Below, piece by piece: positions 6,754 to 13,396 of a stretch of 16,238 bases of DNA. Every line of letters begins with the position of its first letter. Within the stretch, counting starts at the first letter, position 1. The notes under the pieces were generated by a model. The model was not told the DNA's origin, did no database searches, and was given only the letters and a program-made list of their open reading frames with translations. Origin of the DNA: JAGOLU01 sp964542665 (GTDB lineage: Bacteria > Patescibacteriota > Microgenomatia > UBA1406 > GWC2-37-13); NCBI GenBank assembly GCA_964542665.1, contig CAZIUF010000020.1, positions 1-16,238 on the forward strand. Reading direction: 5' to 3'. The position numbers and the translations under genes are program-made.

Positions 6754-7116
6754 ATGTCCATTTGCTGGGCAGAAGATGCCCCTCCGACAGATCTAAGTGG
6801 TGTCACATTCATAGCTGCATCTCATTTGGCGCCTAAAGTTGGCCCAGTACCTCGGGGTGATGAAGGTGTATACAATGATTCAAGAACCTTGATCCCAATT
6901 GGACCATTTGGATCTGGTCCATATAGATACTGCGAAACACTAGTAGAAGCTCAAAAATACTTTAAAGATGATAATGATGCACGTGCAGTTCACGAGGAGG
7001 AGATGAGAAAGTTGCGGGAAAAGGAAAGGCTAGAAAAGCTGGCGGCAGAACTTAAAGTACTGCAAGCAACGGCTCCTACTTGTGTGCAGGGCAATATATT
7101 TCACGGAGTAAACTAG
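6754..7116 (+). CDS. Hypothetical protein, 120 aa, C-terminal coiled coil
   Basis: Not recognised. The soluble product starts MSICWAEDAPP, has a Gly/Pro-rich middle (GPVPRGDEG, IPIGPFGSGPYRY) and a charged helical stretch at about 77-106 (EEEMRKLREKERLEKLAAEL) likely to form a coiled coil. Cysteines are at residues 4, 60 and 110. There is no signal peptide or membrane segment. ATG 6754 is preferred over an in-frame GTG at 6718 because a TAGGAT -10-like element (6738-6743) lies between them and no SD supports either. It is divergent from the NUDIX gene and convergent with dcd, 20 bases away. The length and ordered composition argue for a real gene, but no homologue is known to me. Confidence 0.55.
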   Translation: MSICWAEDAPPTDLSGVTFIAASHLAPKVGPVPRGDEGVYNDSRTLIPIGPFGSGPYRYCETLVEAQKYFKDDNDARAVHEEEMRKLREKERLEKLAAELKVLQATAPTCVQGNIFHGVN

Positions 7117-7136
7117 ATGGTCCTAAGGACGCAGAT

Positions 7137-7709
7137 TTATTTCACTTCGAAGTTCTTCCACATCTGACTTGCACGGGGTTTCACATCGCCCATATATTTA
7201 CTATTGAGCCTTTTGTTGCTCCCATAGGCATGGGCTGCTGAGGTAGAGATTTTTTCAAATGCCATCTGGGCGATGGGCATTTTGTAATACAACAGAATAG
7301 GCATATTCGCAACATTGTGCAGCTCAAGCGTCATCTTGAGATTGTTCCCTGGATCGAGGAAACCTGCGGTGATGTGTATGAGGAGGCCAAGACGGCCAAC
7401 TGAGCTTTTGCCTTCGAGTCGTCCGACGTATTCAGCAGACACACCAGTCTGTTCATAGATCATACCGAGTGCAAACTCGCCTGGGTGGAGAACAAATGGT
7501 TTGTCACCTTGGATGCTGATCTCTTTCATCATGTGATCGACGGGTTTGCGAGGATCGATGACAGCGTGTTGTGTGGTATCAAACACGAGAAAGTGTCTAT
7601 CGAGGTGTAGATCGATAGATGCGGGCTGAAGATATTTCTCGTCATAGGGTGTCACACTAATATCTCCTGACGCAAGCGCTTTTTTGATATCGACGTCTGA
7701 CAGAATCAT
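7137..7709 (-). CDS. dcd: dCTP deaminase, 190 aa
   Basis: Converts dCTP to dUTP (or to dUMP in bifunctional members) for thymidylate synthesis, as a homotrimer of the dUTPase fold. Recognisable parts are LQPASIDLHLD (27-37), EGKSSVGRLGL (99-109) with the conserved Lys-Ser-Ser and Arg, and ITAGFLDPG (113-121). The catalytic glutamate is expected at E129 in MTLELHNV. SNKRLNSKYMG near the C-terminus is the nucleotide-closing segment. Length matches E. coli Dcd (193). A GTG-type start at 7730 is possible, but ATG 7709 (MILSD) fits family N-termini and lies nine bases after TATAAT (7719-7724). Whether it also hydrolyses dUTP cannot be told. Confidence 0.92.
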   Translation of the reverse strand: MILSDVDIKKALASGDISVTPYDEKYLQPASIDLHLDRHFLVFDTTQHAVIDPRKPVDHMMKEISIQGDKPFVLHPGEFALGMIYEQTGVSAEYVGRLEGKSSVGRLGLLIHITAGFLDPGNNLKMTLELHNVANMPILLYYKMPIAQMAFEKISTSAAHAYGSNKRLNSKYMGDVKPRASQMWKNFEVK

Positions 7710-7718
7710 GGTGTGGAG

Positions 7719-7724
7719 ATTATA
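7719..7724 (-). promoter_or_regulatory. -10 element of dcd
   Basis: A perfect TATAAT on the minus strand, nine bases before ATG 7709, implies a two- to three-base leader. No good -35 is seen. Confidence 0.5.
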
Positions 7725-7761
7725 CACCACAGCAATTTAGGCCACATATCCAGCTATTTTG

Positions 7762-7770
7762 TGATATACT
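7762..7770 (+). promoter_or_regulatory. Extended -10 promoter of the DEAD-box helicase leader
   Basis: TG-A-TATACT (TATACT at 7765-7770) matches an extended -10. Transcription would start near 7777, giving a leader of about 200 bases before the helicase ATG, unlike the leaderless neighbours. Confidence 0.4.
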
Positions 7771-7789
7771 ATGTACTAGATTGTAAGAA

Positions 7790-7900
7790 ATGATACTGCT
7801 ATATGCAGTATGCACGTATCTTCAGCCAGAATCCTCTCCATTTATTTTTTCTCGAGGACTCCAGCTGACACAAGCGGAGTACCACATCGTTAATCTGTAG
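7790..7900 (+). CDS. Possible 36-aa leader peptide upstream of the helicase
   Basis: An ATG about 13 bases after the predicted transcription start opens a 36-codon frame ending at TAG 7900. It starts MILLYAVCTYLQPESS and ends EYHIVNL. A 7-bp perfect hairpin (ATACTGC 7793-7799, GCAGTAT 7805-7811) lies right at its start. The stop falls 18 bases before the terminator-like stem at 7919. There is no SD and no homology I recognise, so this may be chance; it is listed because of its place between a promoter and an attenuator-like structure. Confidence 0.25.
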   Translation: MILLYAVCTYLQPESSPFIFSRGLQLTQAEYHIVNL

Positions 7901-7912
7901 GCATTCCTCTTC

Positions 7913-7942
7913 AAGATCGAGATCTTTGGATCTCCCTTTTTT
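7913..7942 (+). terminator. Terminator-like hairpin in the helicase leader, with competing stem
   Basis: GAGATC-TTTG-GATCTC (7919-7934) is followed after two bases by six T (7937-7942), an intrinsic terminator shape 32 bases before the helicase ATG. An overlapping alternative stem, AAGAT-CGAG-ATCTT (7913-7926), cannot form at the same time. This is what an attenuator would look like; function is inferred. Confidence 0.5.
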
Positions 7943-7974
7943 GCAACAGTTATATTTCCTTTTATTTTCTTTCT

Positions 7975-9393
7975 ATGTTCACACCTGCCTCATCATCGTT
8001 TTCAAATCGTCCAACACGATCTCGTTTTGGTCGATCATCTGGTCCCGCACGCTCATATGGCCAATCACCTCGGAGAGCCGAAGGGTCGACCGGAAGCTAC
8101 GGCTATGGCCGTCCTTCAGGTGACGCTGCTCGTCCAGGTCGTTCATATGGCTCACGTCCTATGGGCTCAAGACCCTATGGCGCTGCCCCCTCAGGAGGTA
8201 GATCTGGTCGCCCAGCTGGTCGATATGGTGGACCCCGTGGATTTGCTCCTCGAGGTCAAGCATCACGTCGTGGAGGCAGATCAGAAAGTATTGCCACTAG
8301 TCGCTATATCCGAGCTGCAGTCATCAAACCTGCCGAAGAGGTAGTGATCCCAACGACTAAATATACAGATTTCCCACTCCATCCATCACTCCTTGCAAAT
8401 ATTGCAAAAAAAGGATATATCCACCCAACCCCAATCCAAGATCAGGCCATCCCTCATATCATGGCGGGTAAAGACGTCGTAGGCGTCGCCAATACAGGCA
8501 CCGGTAAAACTGGAGCTTTCCTCATCCCGACGATCGAAAAAATCGGTCACAATCCGATGACCAAAGCGCTGATCATCGTCCCCACCCGTGAGCTCGCAGA
8601 GCAGATCCAACAGGAACTTACCTCACTCACGACAGGTATTGAGATCTACTCAACTCTCGTCATCGGTGGAGCATCTATGATCCGCCAGATCACGAGTCTC
8701 CGTCGTCATACACACTTTGTCATCGGTACACCAGGCCGCATCAAAGACTTGATAGAGCGCAAGGTACTTAATATGAGCAACTACAGCGTATTCGTCCTCG
8801 ATGAAGTAGATCGCATGGTAGATATGGGATTTATCCAAGATATCAAATATCTCGTATCCCTACTCCCTGAGGTACGTCAATCACTCTTTTTCTCAGCAAC
8901 TATTTCACCTGATATCAGTCAAGTCATGGCAAAGTTTCTTAAAGATCCAGTGACTATCCGAATCAAGTCAACATCTTCGACTGTAGATACGGTCAATCAA
9001 GATGTGGTCCGAGTCCCTCATGGCATGACCAAATGGCAGGTACTTGAGCCACTCCTCAAAAAAGATGGATTCACCAAAGTCATGATCTTCGTCCGTACCA
9101 AGCGTGGCGCTGATGACCTCACTGGCAGGTTGCTCGACGCAGGATTTCAGGCAGGAGCTATCCATGGTGACAAGCCACAACGCGCCCGACAGATCGCAGT
9201 CCGAGAGTTCAAAAACTATCAGACAGATATCCTCGTAGCGACTGATGTCGCTGCTCGTGGTATCGATATCCCTGATGTGACGCACGTCATCAACTATGAC
9301 GAGCCTGCTACCTATGATGACTATGTACACCGCATCGGTCGTACTGGTCGTGCGGGTAAAGGTGGGCAAGCGCTCACGTTCATCGCGGGATAA
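7975..9393 (+). CDS. DEAD-box family RNA helicase with DEVD motif, 472 aa
   Basis: ATP-dependent RNA helicase that remodels structured RNA or assists ribosome assembly or decay. A Gly/Arg/Ser/Tyr-rich disordered N-terminus (about 1-105) precedes the core. Motifs: Q motif PTPIQDQAI (151-159), I ANTGTGKT (172-179), Ia PTRELA (203-208), TPGR (252-255), II DEVD (276-279, instead of DEAD), III SAT (307-309), V TDVAARGID (423-431) and VI HRIGRTGR (452-459). The protein stops only 13 residues after motif VI, so it lacks a C-terminal extension; the RNA-binding tail seems moved to the N-terminus. The start is preceded by a pyrimidine-rich stretch without an SD. The long leader with a terminator-like stem suggests regulation. 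Closest in type to RhlE-like helicases, not further assignable. Confidence 0.93.
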   Translation: MFTPASSSFSNRPTRSRFGRSSGPARSYGQSPRRAEGSTGSYGYGRPSGDAARPGRSYGSRPMGSRPYGAAPSGGRSGRPAGRYGGPRGFAPRGQASRRGGRSESIATSRYIRAAVIKPAEEVVIPTTKYTDFPLHPSLLANIAKKGYIHPTPIQDQAIPHIMAGKDVVGVANTGTGKTGAFLIPTIEKIGHNPMTKALIIVPTRELAEQIQQELTSLTTGIEIYSTLVIGGASMIRQITSLRRHTHFVIGTPGRIKDLIERKVLNMSNYSVFVLDEVDRMVDMGFIQDIKYLVSLLPEVRQSLFFSATISPDISQVMAKFLKDPVTIRIKSTSSTVDTVNQDVVRVPHGMTKWQVLEPLLKKDGFTKVMIFVRTKRGADDLTGRLLDAGFQAGAIHGDKPQRARQIAVREFKNYQTDILVATDVAARGIDIPDVTHVINYDEPATYDDYVHRIGRTGRAGKGGQALTFIAG

Positions 9394-9431
9394 TTTGCCT
9401 GTAGATTTTTGTCCGGCAAAGTAAAACGAGA

Positions 9432-9449
9432 GCGGAAAGGGCGAGATTC
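9432..9449 (-). repeat. 18-bp copy of the tRNA-Ser 3' end (att-like)
   Basis: GCGGAAAGGGCGAGATTC is identical and in the same orientation at 10903-10920, where it forms the T-loop side, acceptor strand and discriminator of tRNA-Ser. The two copies bracket the MFS gene, spaced 1471 bp. This is the geometry left by site-specific integration at a tRNA 3' end. No integrase is present in between. Confidence 0.6.
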
Positions 9450-9502
9450 TCTTCGACCCCACAATGCGAGGCAAGCAGGCTCAGGGTAACTTCTCATCTC
9501 GC
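9441..9502. repeat. Palindromic repeat, copy 1, with 22-base internal segment
   Basis: Arms GCGAGAT (9441-9447) and ATCTCGC (9496-9502). Inside, TTCGAC and CTCAGGGTAACTTCTC match the copy at 10850-10893, but 22 bases (9458-9479) lie between them where the other copy has three. The following CGCAAAACACG also matches the other copy. Confidence 0.65.
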
Positions 9503-9643
9503 AAAACACGAGGAGTGAACTAGCAGACTTTGTGAGAGGTCATTTTGAGCAAAAAAATCAATGATGCGCACCCTCTTGGCGCTTAGTGCTAGCTTTAAAC
9601 CCATGTACCTTCTGCTACTGGTCGTGGTGACTAATTGCTCTCT

Positions 9644-10798
9644 TTAAGCACGCACCCAATTTAATTTTCTGGTATCAAGAAACCAGAAATAAATGAAAAT
9701 GATTCCGACAGACAAGAAAATAAGTGGTAGGTGGTCATGGAGAAGTATTGCTATGGAAAACAATATTAGTCTACCGAGTACGGTAGGTATTTCACGTAGT
9801 ACTAAGAATTGTGCATCATCTTTACGTGCTTGATTGTACATGAGCGAGCTATAAGGTACGAGGAATACCTTCAGTGACAAAGTAGCAAAAATGGTAGCAA
9901 TATAAAATAAATATTGGTTAGGGAAAAATTCTCCAATAGCAAAATTTATAAGCCAAACGATGCTTACAAGTAATGCACCTATTTTTATAAGTGTGTGTTT
10001 GTTCCATTGGTCTGTTAGCTTTCCTAAAGTTAAAGTGAAAAACAGTGAAGCAACCGATGTAATCGTTGCAATGATTCCCACTTCTAGAGTGCTTGCAAGC
10101 TGTAAGTAAATGAATATTGTCCATAGGGCCATAGCATCTTCAGCTAAGTTGTCAATGATTTCTGGTACAAAGTACTGCCTGTTTTTTTGCCAGATTTCAA
10201 TAAATCTTTCTTTTGAAAAAATAAAGCTTGTTTTTACTGATTTCAATGACACTATTGGTAGAAAAGTAAAAAATAATATCAACATAGCAAAGGCAAACAA
10301 AATGTTAAATCCATAATGGATAGCTATGAATGCTCCTACAAGAGGACCTGCCATAGATAATGCTTTCGGTACAACAAAAAACTTACTCATTGATTTTCCC
10401 ATGCTCTCTTCTTTAGTATTGCGCACAAAGAGGATATTAAGGGGTATCCAGTAGAATGCAGATTCTGCGCCAGAAATAATTGGGATTATATAAAAGAGTA
10501 TGGGCGTATCTTTCAATCCAAACATAAGAAGTAAGAAATACGTGAGCAATAATCCAAATCTTACATGCAAGGAGTGTACTAATCCTATTTTGTTCGATAC
10601 TTTAACCGTGATAAAAGCAAACAAAAGAAGAGTGGCATGATGAATCATCATCCATACCATTACCATCTGAAAGGAGTACCCCAAATTAAAAAGAAAAATA
10701 GGGACGAAGATTGCTACAAAAGACATGGCGAACCCATTCAAACTCATCATTCCCAATACTTTATTGAAGCCATTGTCTGTGATATCTTTGTTTTCCAT
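9644..10798 (-). CDS. MFS transporter, 384 aa
   Basis: Integral membrane transporter of the major facilitator superfamily; substrate unknown. About eleven to twelve hydrophobic segments are visible, with a central charged loop (about SLKSVKTSFIFSKERFIEIWQKNRQYF) dividing two six-helix halves. A LGKLTDQWNKHTLIK run after the eighth segment resembles the family's loop motif A. Length is normal. Starts at 10837 (TTG), 10825 and 10816 (ATG) are in frame; I prefer ATG 10798 because AGGA (10804-10807) precedes it by five bases and a TATACA -10 (10817-10822) lies upstream. The gene is visibly more AT-rich than its neighbours and is bracketed by tRNA-Ser-derived repeats, so transfer is plausible. Confidence 0.85.
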   Translation of the reverse strand: MENKDITDNGFNKVLGMMSLNGFAMSFVAIFVPIFLFNLGYSFQMVMVWMMIHHATLLLFAFITVKVSNKIGLVHSLHVRFGLLLTYFLLLMFGLKDTPILFYIIPIISGAESAFYWIPLNILFVRNTKEESMGKSMSKFFVVPKALSMAGPLVGAFIAIHYGFNILFAFAMLILFFTFLPIVSLKSVKTSFIFSKERFIEIWQKNRQYFVPEIIDNLAEDAMALWTIFIYLQLASTLEVGIIATITSVASLFFTLTLGKLTDQWNKHTLIKIGALLVSIVWLINFAIGEFFPNQYLFYIATIFATLSLKVFLVPYSSLMYNQARKDDAQFLVLREIPTVLGRLILFSIAILLHDHLPLIFLSVGIIFIYFWFLDTRKLNWVRA

Positions 10799-10816
10799 AA
10801 ATTTCCTGAGACTCAT

Positions 10817-10822
10817 TGTATA
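10817..10822 (-). promoter_or_regulatory. -10 element and SD of the MFS gene
   Basis: TATACA on the minus strand would start transcription about 12 bases before ATG 10798, leaving an SD-like AGGA at 10804-10807. If the upstream ATG 10816 is used instead, the SD has no role. Confidence 0.35.
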
Positions 10823-10849
10823 CATCAGATGTTTCAATCTATGGAAAGC

Positions 10850-10893
10850 GCGAGATTTCCTTCGACAAGCTCAGGATAAACTTCTCATCTCGC
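10850..10893. repeat. Palindromic repeat, copy 2
   Basis: Arms GCGAGAT (10850-10856) and ATCTCGC (10887-10893) enclose TTCCTTCGACAAGCTCAGGA and TAAACTTCTC. It is the compact form of the unit at 9441-9502, between the MFS start and tRNA-Ser. The GGATAAACTT stretch also ends the hairpin inserted in the tRNA-Gly fragment at 627-637. Confidence 0.65.
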
Positions 10894-10903
10894 AAATCAC
10901 GGG

Positions 10904-10986
10904 CGGAAAGGGCGAGATTCGAACTCGCGAGGCTTTCGCCTGCCAGTTTTCAAGACTGGTGTGATCGACCACTCCACCACCTTTCC
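10904..10986 (-). tRNA. tRNA-Ser (UGA)
   Basis: Acceptor GGAAAGG pairs with CCTTTCC, discriminator G. The anticodon arm CCAGT-CTTGAAA-ACTGG has anticodon UGA, reading UCN codons. The variable arm is AGGC-GAAA-GCCT, as required for a type II tRNA. The T arm is GCGAG-TTCGAAT-CTCGC. CCA is not encoded (CCC follows the discriminator). Its 3' 18 bp recur at 9432. Promoter ATGACT (11028-11033), 17 bases, TATAAT (11005-11010). Confidence 0.95.
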
Positions 10987-11004
10987 ATTGGTCTAACAAG
11001 CTAT

Positions 11005-11033
11005 ATTATACCCACTGCTGACCCCAAAGTCAT
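11005..11033 (-). promoter_or_regulatory. Promoter of tRNA-Ser
   Basis: On the minus strand, -35 ATGACT (11033-11028), a 17-base spacer and a perfect -10 TATAAT (11010-11005), 18 bases before the tRNA 5' end. Confidence 0.6.
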
Positions 11034-11042
11034 ATACAAAAG

Positions 11043-11063
11043 ATCCCGGGACTAGCCCGGGAT
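11043..11063. repeat. Perfect 8-bp palindrome between two tRNA genes
   Basis: ATCCCGGG-ACTAG-CCCGGGAT, followed by GACAAAT. It resembles the widespread bacterial 'ATCCCGGG...CCCGGGATGAC' palindromic repeat, which when translated gives HPGLVPGS-like peptides. It may also stop transcription from tRNA-Cys, though no T-run follows. Confidence 0.6.
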
Positions 11064-11089
11064 GACAAATAAAATAAGCAACTTGTGTG

Positions 11090-11162
11090 AGGCACGAGCG
11101 GGAATCGAACCCGCGCAATAAGAGTTTTGCAGACTCCCGTGTTTCCACTTCACCATCGTGCC
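11090..11162 (-). tRNA. tRNA-Cys (GCA)
   Basis: Acceptor GGCACGA pairs with TCGTGCC, discriminator U as expected for Cys. The anticodon arm GGAGT-CTGCAAA-ACTCT has anticodon GCA. The T arm is GCGGG-TTCGATT-CCCGC. CCA is not encoded (CAC follows). It lies between the 671-aa gene and tRNA-Ser, same strand. Confidence 0.95.
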
Positions 11163-11222
11163 AAGGTGGGTATATTTTAACAGAAAGGACCGTTGTAATC
11201 TGAGCGAAGAAATGGTGAAGGC

Positions 11223-13238
11223 TTATCGAAGTCCGCCCCACTCAACAAGGGTGAAGCCAGTGCGCTCGACGCGCTGCAGCTGCTGTGGTACTAGATCGTG
11301 CGCAGGTTTGCTACTGAGTGGCGTATAGTCGAGAAAGACTCTCAGTACCGTATCTGGTCGGGGAGACACATCCATCGGGATGAACTCATTCATCTCTCTG
11401 GTCTGGAAGAAGCTCACTCGATAGTAGGGAGTATTTTTCTCACTCATCTTCGGGACCCAATAGGAGATCATATCGCTTGATTCTTTCCGTGTGAGTCCCA
11501 TCTCACTTAACTTCGCGCTCATAAATGTTGCCAGATCTTCCTTCCGCACTACCCAGCCTCCATCAACTGCAGGATAGTTCTTTTCAACACTTTTCCCTGA
11601 CCAATAAATATATGGATACACATTATTTTCACATGCATCTCTTGCATACTCAGATCCAAATCGCGCACTATCGATGAGCGAACAATCTGTAAATCGAGAC
11701 TGGAGGTCAGTCAGTGTCCCATCAGGTTGAGCTTTCACCAGCCAACCATCATGGTAGGTGGGTATTTGTGTGTCGAGTGATACCGGTGAAGTGAAAGAGA
11801 GATGGACAGTCGTTGGCTGCTCAGGATAGAGGTATACGACTGGCTTACCACATCCACCCATAAGCTTGATATCAAACTCGCCCATCACGCCCCATCTGCC
11901 CCAGGCATCTTTAAAAAAGAGGAGCGGATGTTTGGATACATACTCATTGATCGTTGGTCGAGACTTGCCATCGTTAGACATCTTGAAAGACTCTTCGTCA
12001 TATCCGGACTTGCTCGCATAGGCGAGATCATAGAGCGGATGATTACTATCAGTGAGTGTATAGAGAGGAAATGATGAAGTAGAGGAGACTACAACAAGAT
12101 CCTCATCCTTGAGCCCATCGACGATAAAGGTGCTTTGATTCCCTCCACATGCTCCAGGAAAAGCTACATCATAGGTATTGTAGTACCCATCAGGTAGTCC
12201 AGCTTGGGCTTTGGTGACGCGCATACCAGGGAAAGTCAGGTATTGAGGAGACTTGGGATACTCACTCAGCTTCTTTGCTTCAAAAAGTGCGACTTGTTTC
12301 TTATAGTCTATGAGGCTTTGCTCATACGTAGGTAGTTGGCTTTGATATGCATCGATGTCAGCCTGAGGGGCGAGTATATATGAGTAGGTGAGTCCGGTTG
12401 AATCCACCGCATGTGCAAATGTCGACGAGCTAAGATATTTTTTGCGTATCTCGAGCAATTTCTTTTCTGTATCCGTGTATCCCTTGCCATCTCCCCAGTT
12501 GGTCCCACCAGAGTAGATCGAAAGTTGACTTTGCGATGTGGTGAGCAGATGTGTAGTGTCTACCTCGGTGATCGGATAATCGAGATAGATATCGTTGCCA
12601 TTTTTATCTTTTTTGCCTGCCGCCTTATTTTCAGTGAGGATAGTCTCTTGCTTGATCAAAGCAAAAGGCTTCTCGAGGTTGATTCTTGCGGGATGATCAG
12701 TTTCGAGTGTGACTGCTTTGGAGATCTTGGATTTGTCAATATAGAGGTAAGGGTTTTCCCAATCAGTTTCAGCGTATTTGGTCGTCTTATCCATCGGGTC
12801 ATCGAGGAGATACGATTTGTAGTCTTTGGTGGCGAGGATGTATTGCATGCTCGGTCCTGGTCCCTCTGCCGGTCTGATTGCAATGATACGGGTATAGCCA
12901 GCAAACTCACCTTTGGCATAGGTACCTGCTGAGAAATACACGAAATAGTCAGATGTGCCGTTGGCTACGTCATTTTCAGTCACCTTGAAGAGCTGTAAAT
13001 CGCTAGAAAGCTTGGTGACCTTGCCCTCGAATAAATTACTTTTGGTTTGTTGCGAAGTAGTTGGGGAAAGTGAATCGGTTTGTTGAGTAGTCGTAGGTGA
13101 GGTCGAGGTGACGACGCCGGGTAGAACGGGCGAGCTAGATGATGAGGTGCGTCGACCGAGAAGAAATGCACCGCCTCCGATGAGACCTAAGAGAAGTAGG
13201 CCTATGACTACATACAACAATGTATTACCTTTGTTCAT
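11223..13238 (-). CDS. Membrane-anchored extracytoplasmic protein with CGKPVVYLYP domain, 671 aa
   Basis: Function unknown. One N-terminal membrane helix (about 7-28, LLYVVIGLLLLGLIGGG) after a short MNKGN cytoplasmic tail is followed by a Ser/Thr/Gln-rich linker (31-67); the rest should lie outside the membrane. Landmarks are PGACGGNQSTFIVDG (361-375), GGCGKPVVYLYPEQPT (461-476), YPYIYWSGKS (541-550), SYWVPKM (592-598) and the ending GFTLVEWGG. Cysteines 364, 463, 519 and 536 could form disulfides. I associate the CGKPVVYLYP...EWGG combination with uncharacterised Patescibacteria proteins, without a named family. ATG 13238 follows TTGCAT (13271-13276), 18 bases, TATTAT (13247-13252) by eight bases, so it is close to leaderless. 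A structural or substrate-binding surface role is a guess. Confidence 0.8.
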   Translation of the reverse strand: MNKGNTLLYVVIGLLLLGLIGGGAFLLGRRTSSSSSPVLPGVVTSTSPTTTQQTDSLSPTTSQQTKSNLFEGKVTKLSSDLQLFKVTENDVANGTSDYFVYFSAGTYAKGEFAGYTRIIAIRPAEGPGPSMQYILATKDYKSYLLDDPMDKTTKYAETDWENPYLYIDKSKISKAVTLETDHPARINLEKPFALIKQETILTENKAAGKKDKNGNDIYLDYPITEVDTTHLLTTSQSQLSIYSGGTNWGDGKGYTDTEKKLLEIRKKYLSSSTFAHAVDSTGLTYSYILAPQADIDAYQSQLPTYEQSLIDYKKQVALFEAKKLSEYPKSPQYLTFPGMRVTKAQAGLPDGYYNTYDVAFPGACGGNQSTFIVDGLKDEDLVVVSSTSSFPLYTLTDSNHPLYDLAYASKSGYDEESFKMSNDGKSRPTINEYVSKHPLLFFKDAWGRWGVMGEFDIKLMGGCGKPVVYLYPEQPTTVHLSFTSPVSLDTQIPTYHDGWLVKAQPDGTLTDLQSRFTDCSLIDSARFGSEYARDACENNVYPYIYWSGKSVEKNYPAVDGGWVVRKEDLATFMSAKLSEMGLTRKESSDMISYWVPKMSEKNTPYYRVSFFQTREMNEFIPMDVSPRPDTVLRVFLDYTPLSSKPAHDLVPQQLQRVERTGFTLVEWGGLR

Positions 13239-13246
13239 GTGTGCGC

Positions 13247-13276
13247 ATAATACTAAATGTATATGTGTATATGCAA
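13247..13276 (-). promoter_or_regulatory. Promoter of the 671-aa gene
   Basis: On the minus strand, -35 TTGCAT (13276-13271), an 18-base spacer and -10 TATTAT (13252-13247), eight bases before ATG 13238. Same -35 and spacing as the promoter at 785-814. Confidence 0.55.
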
Positions 13277-13350
13277 CCGAGAATGCACGATAAAGGACCG
13301 GAAGTTAATTAATTAGGTGATAAAAAATAGAGGAGAAGCGATATGTAGTT

Positions 13351-13370
13351 CCTTTTTTGTATAAAAAAGG
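13351..13370. repeat. AT-rich perfect hairpin
   Basis: CCTTTTTT-GTAT-AAAAAAGG, an 8-bp perfect stem with a four-base loop. It is the third hairpin downstream of the 712-aa gene and may be a terminator remnant. Confidence 0.55.
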
Positions 13371-13396
13371 TATTCGGGAAACGAACTTTTGTGATA

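Larger units (their letters stand above)
9394..9643. other. Spacer after the helicase: tRNA-Ser 3'-end copy and palindromic repeat
   Basis: No gene is seen. TTTGCC...GGCAAA (about 9398-9420) forms a weak hairpin after the helicase stop. The tRNA-Ser-derived repeat (9432-9449) and the interrupted palindrome (9441-9502) are listed separately. GCGCC/GGTGC near 9566-9585 could form a small stem read from the minus strand downstream of the MFS gene; its T-run is not adjacent, so I do not call a terminator. Confidence 0.4.

Noticed and set aside
8968..9474. Minus-strand 168-codon frame under the helicase
   Set aside because: Shadow of the helicase core; the plus strand carries all the motifs.
12411..12932. 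Plus-strand 173-codon frame opposite the 671-aa gene
   Set aside because: It lies antisense within a promoter-supported, motif-rich gene and has no start signal or recognisable domain.
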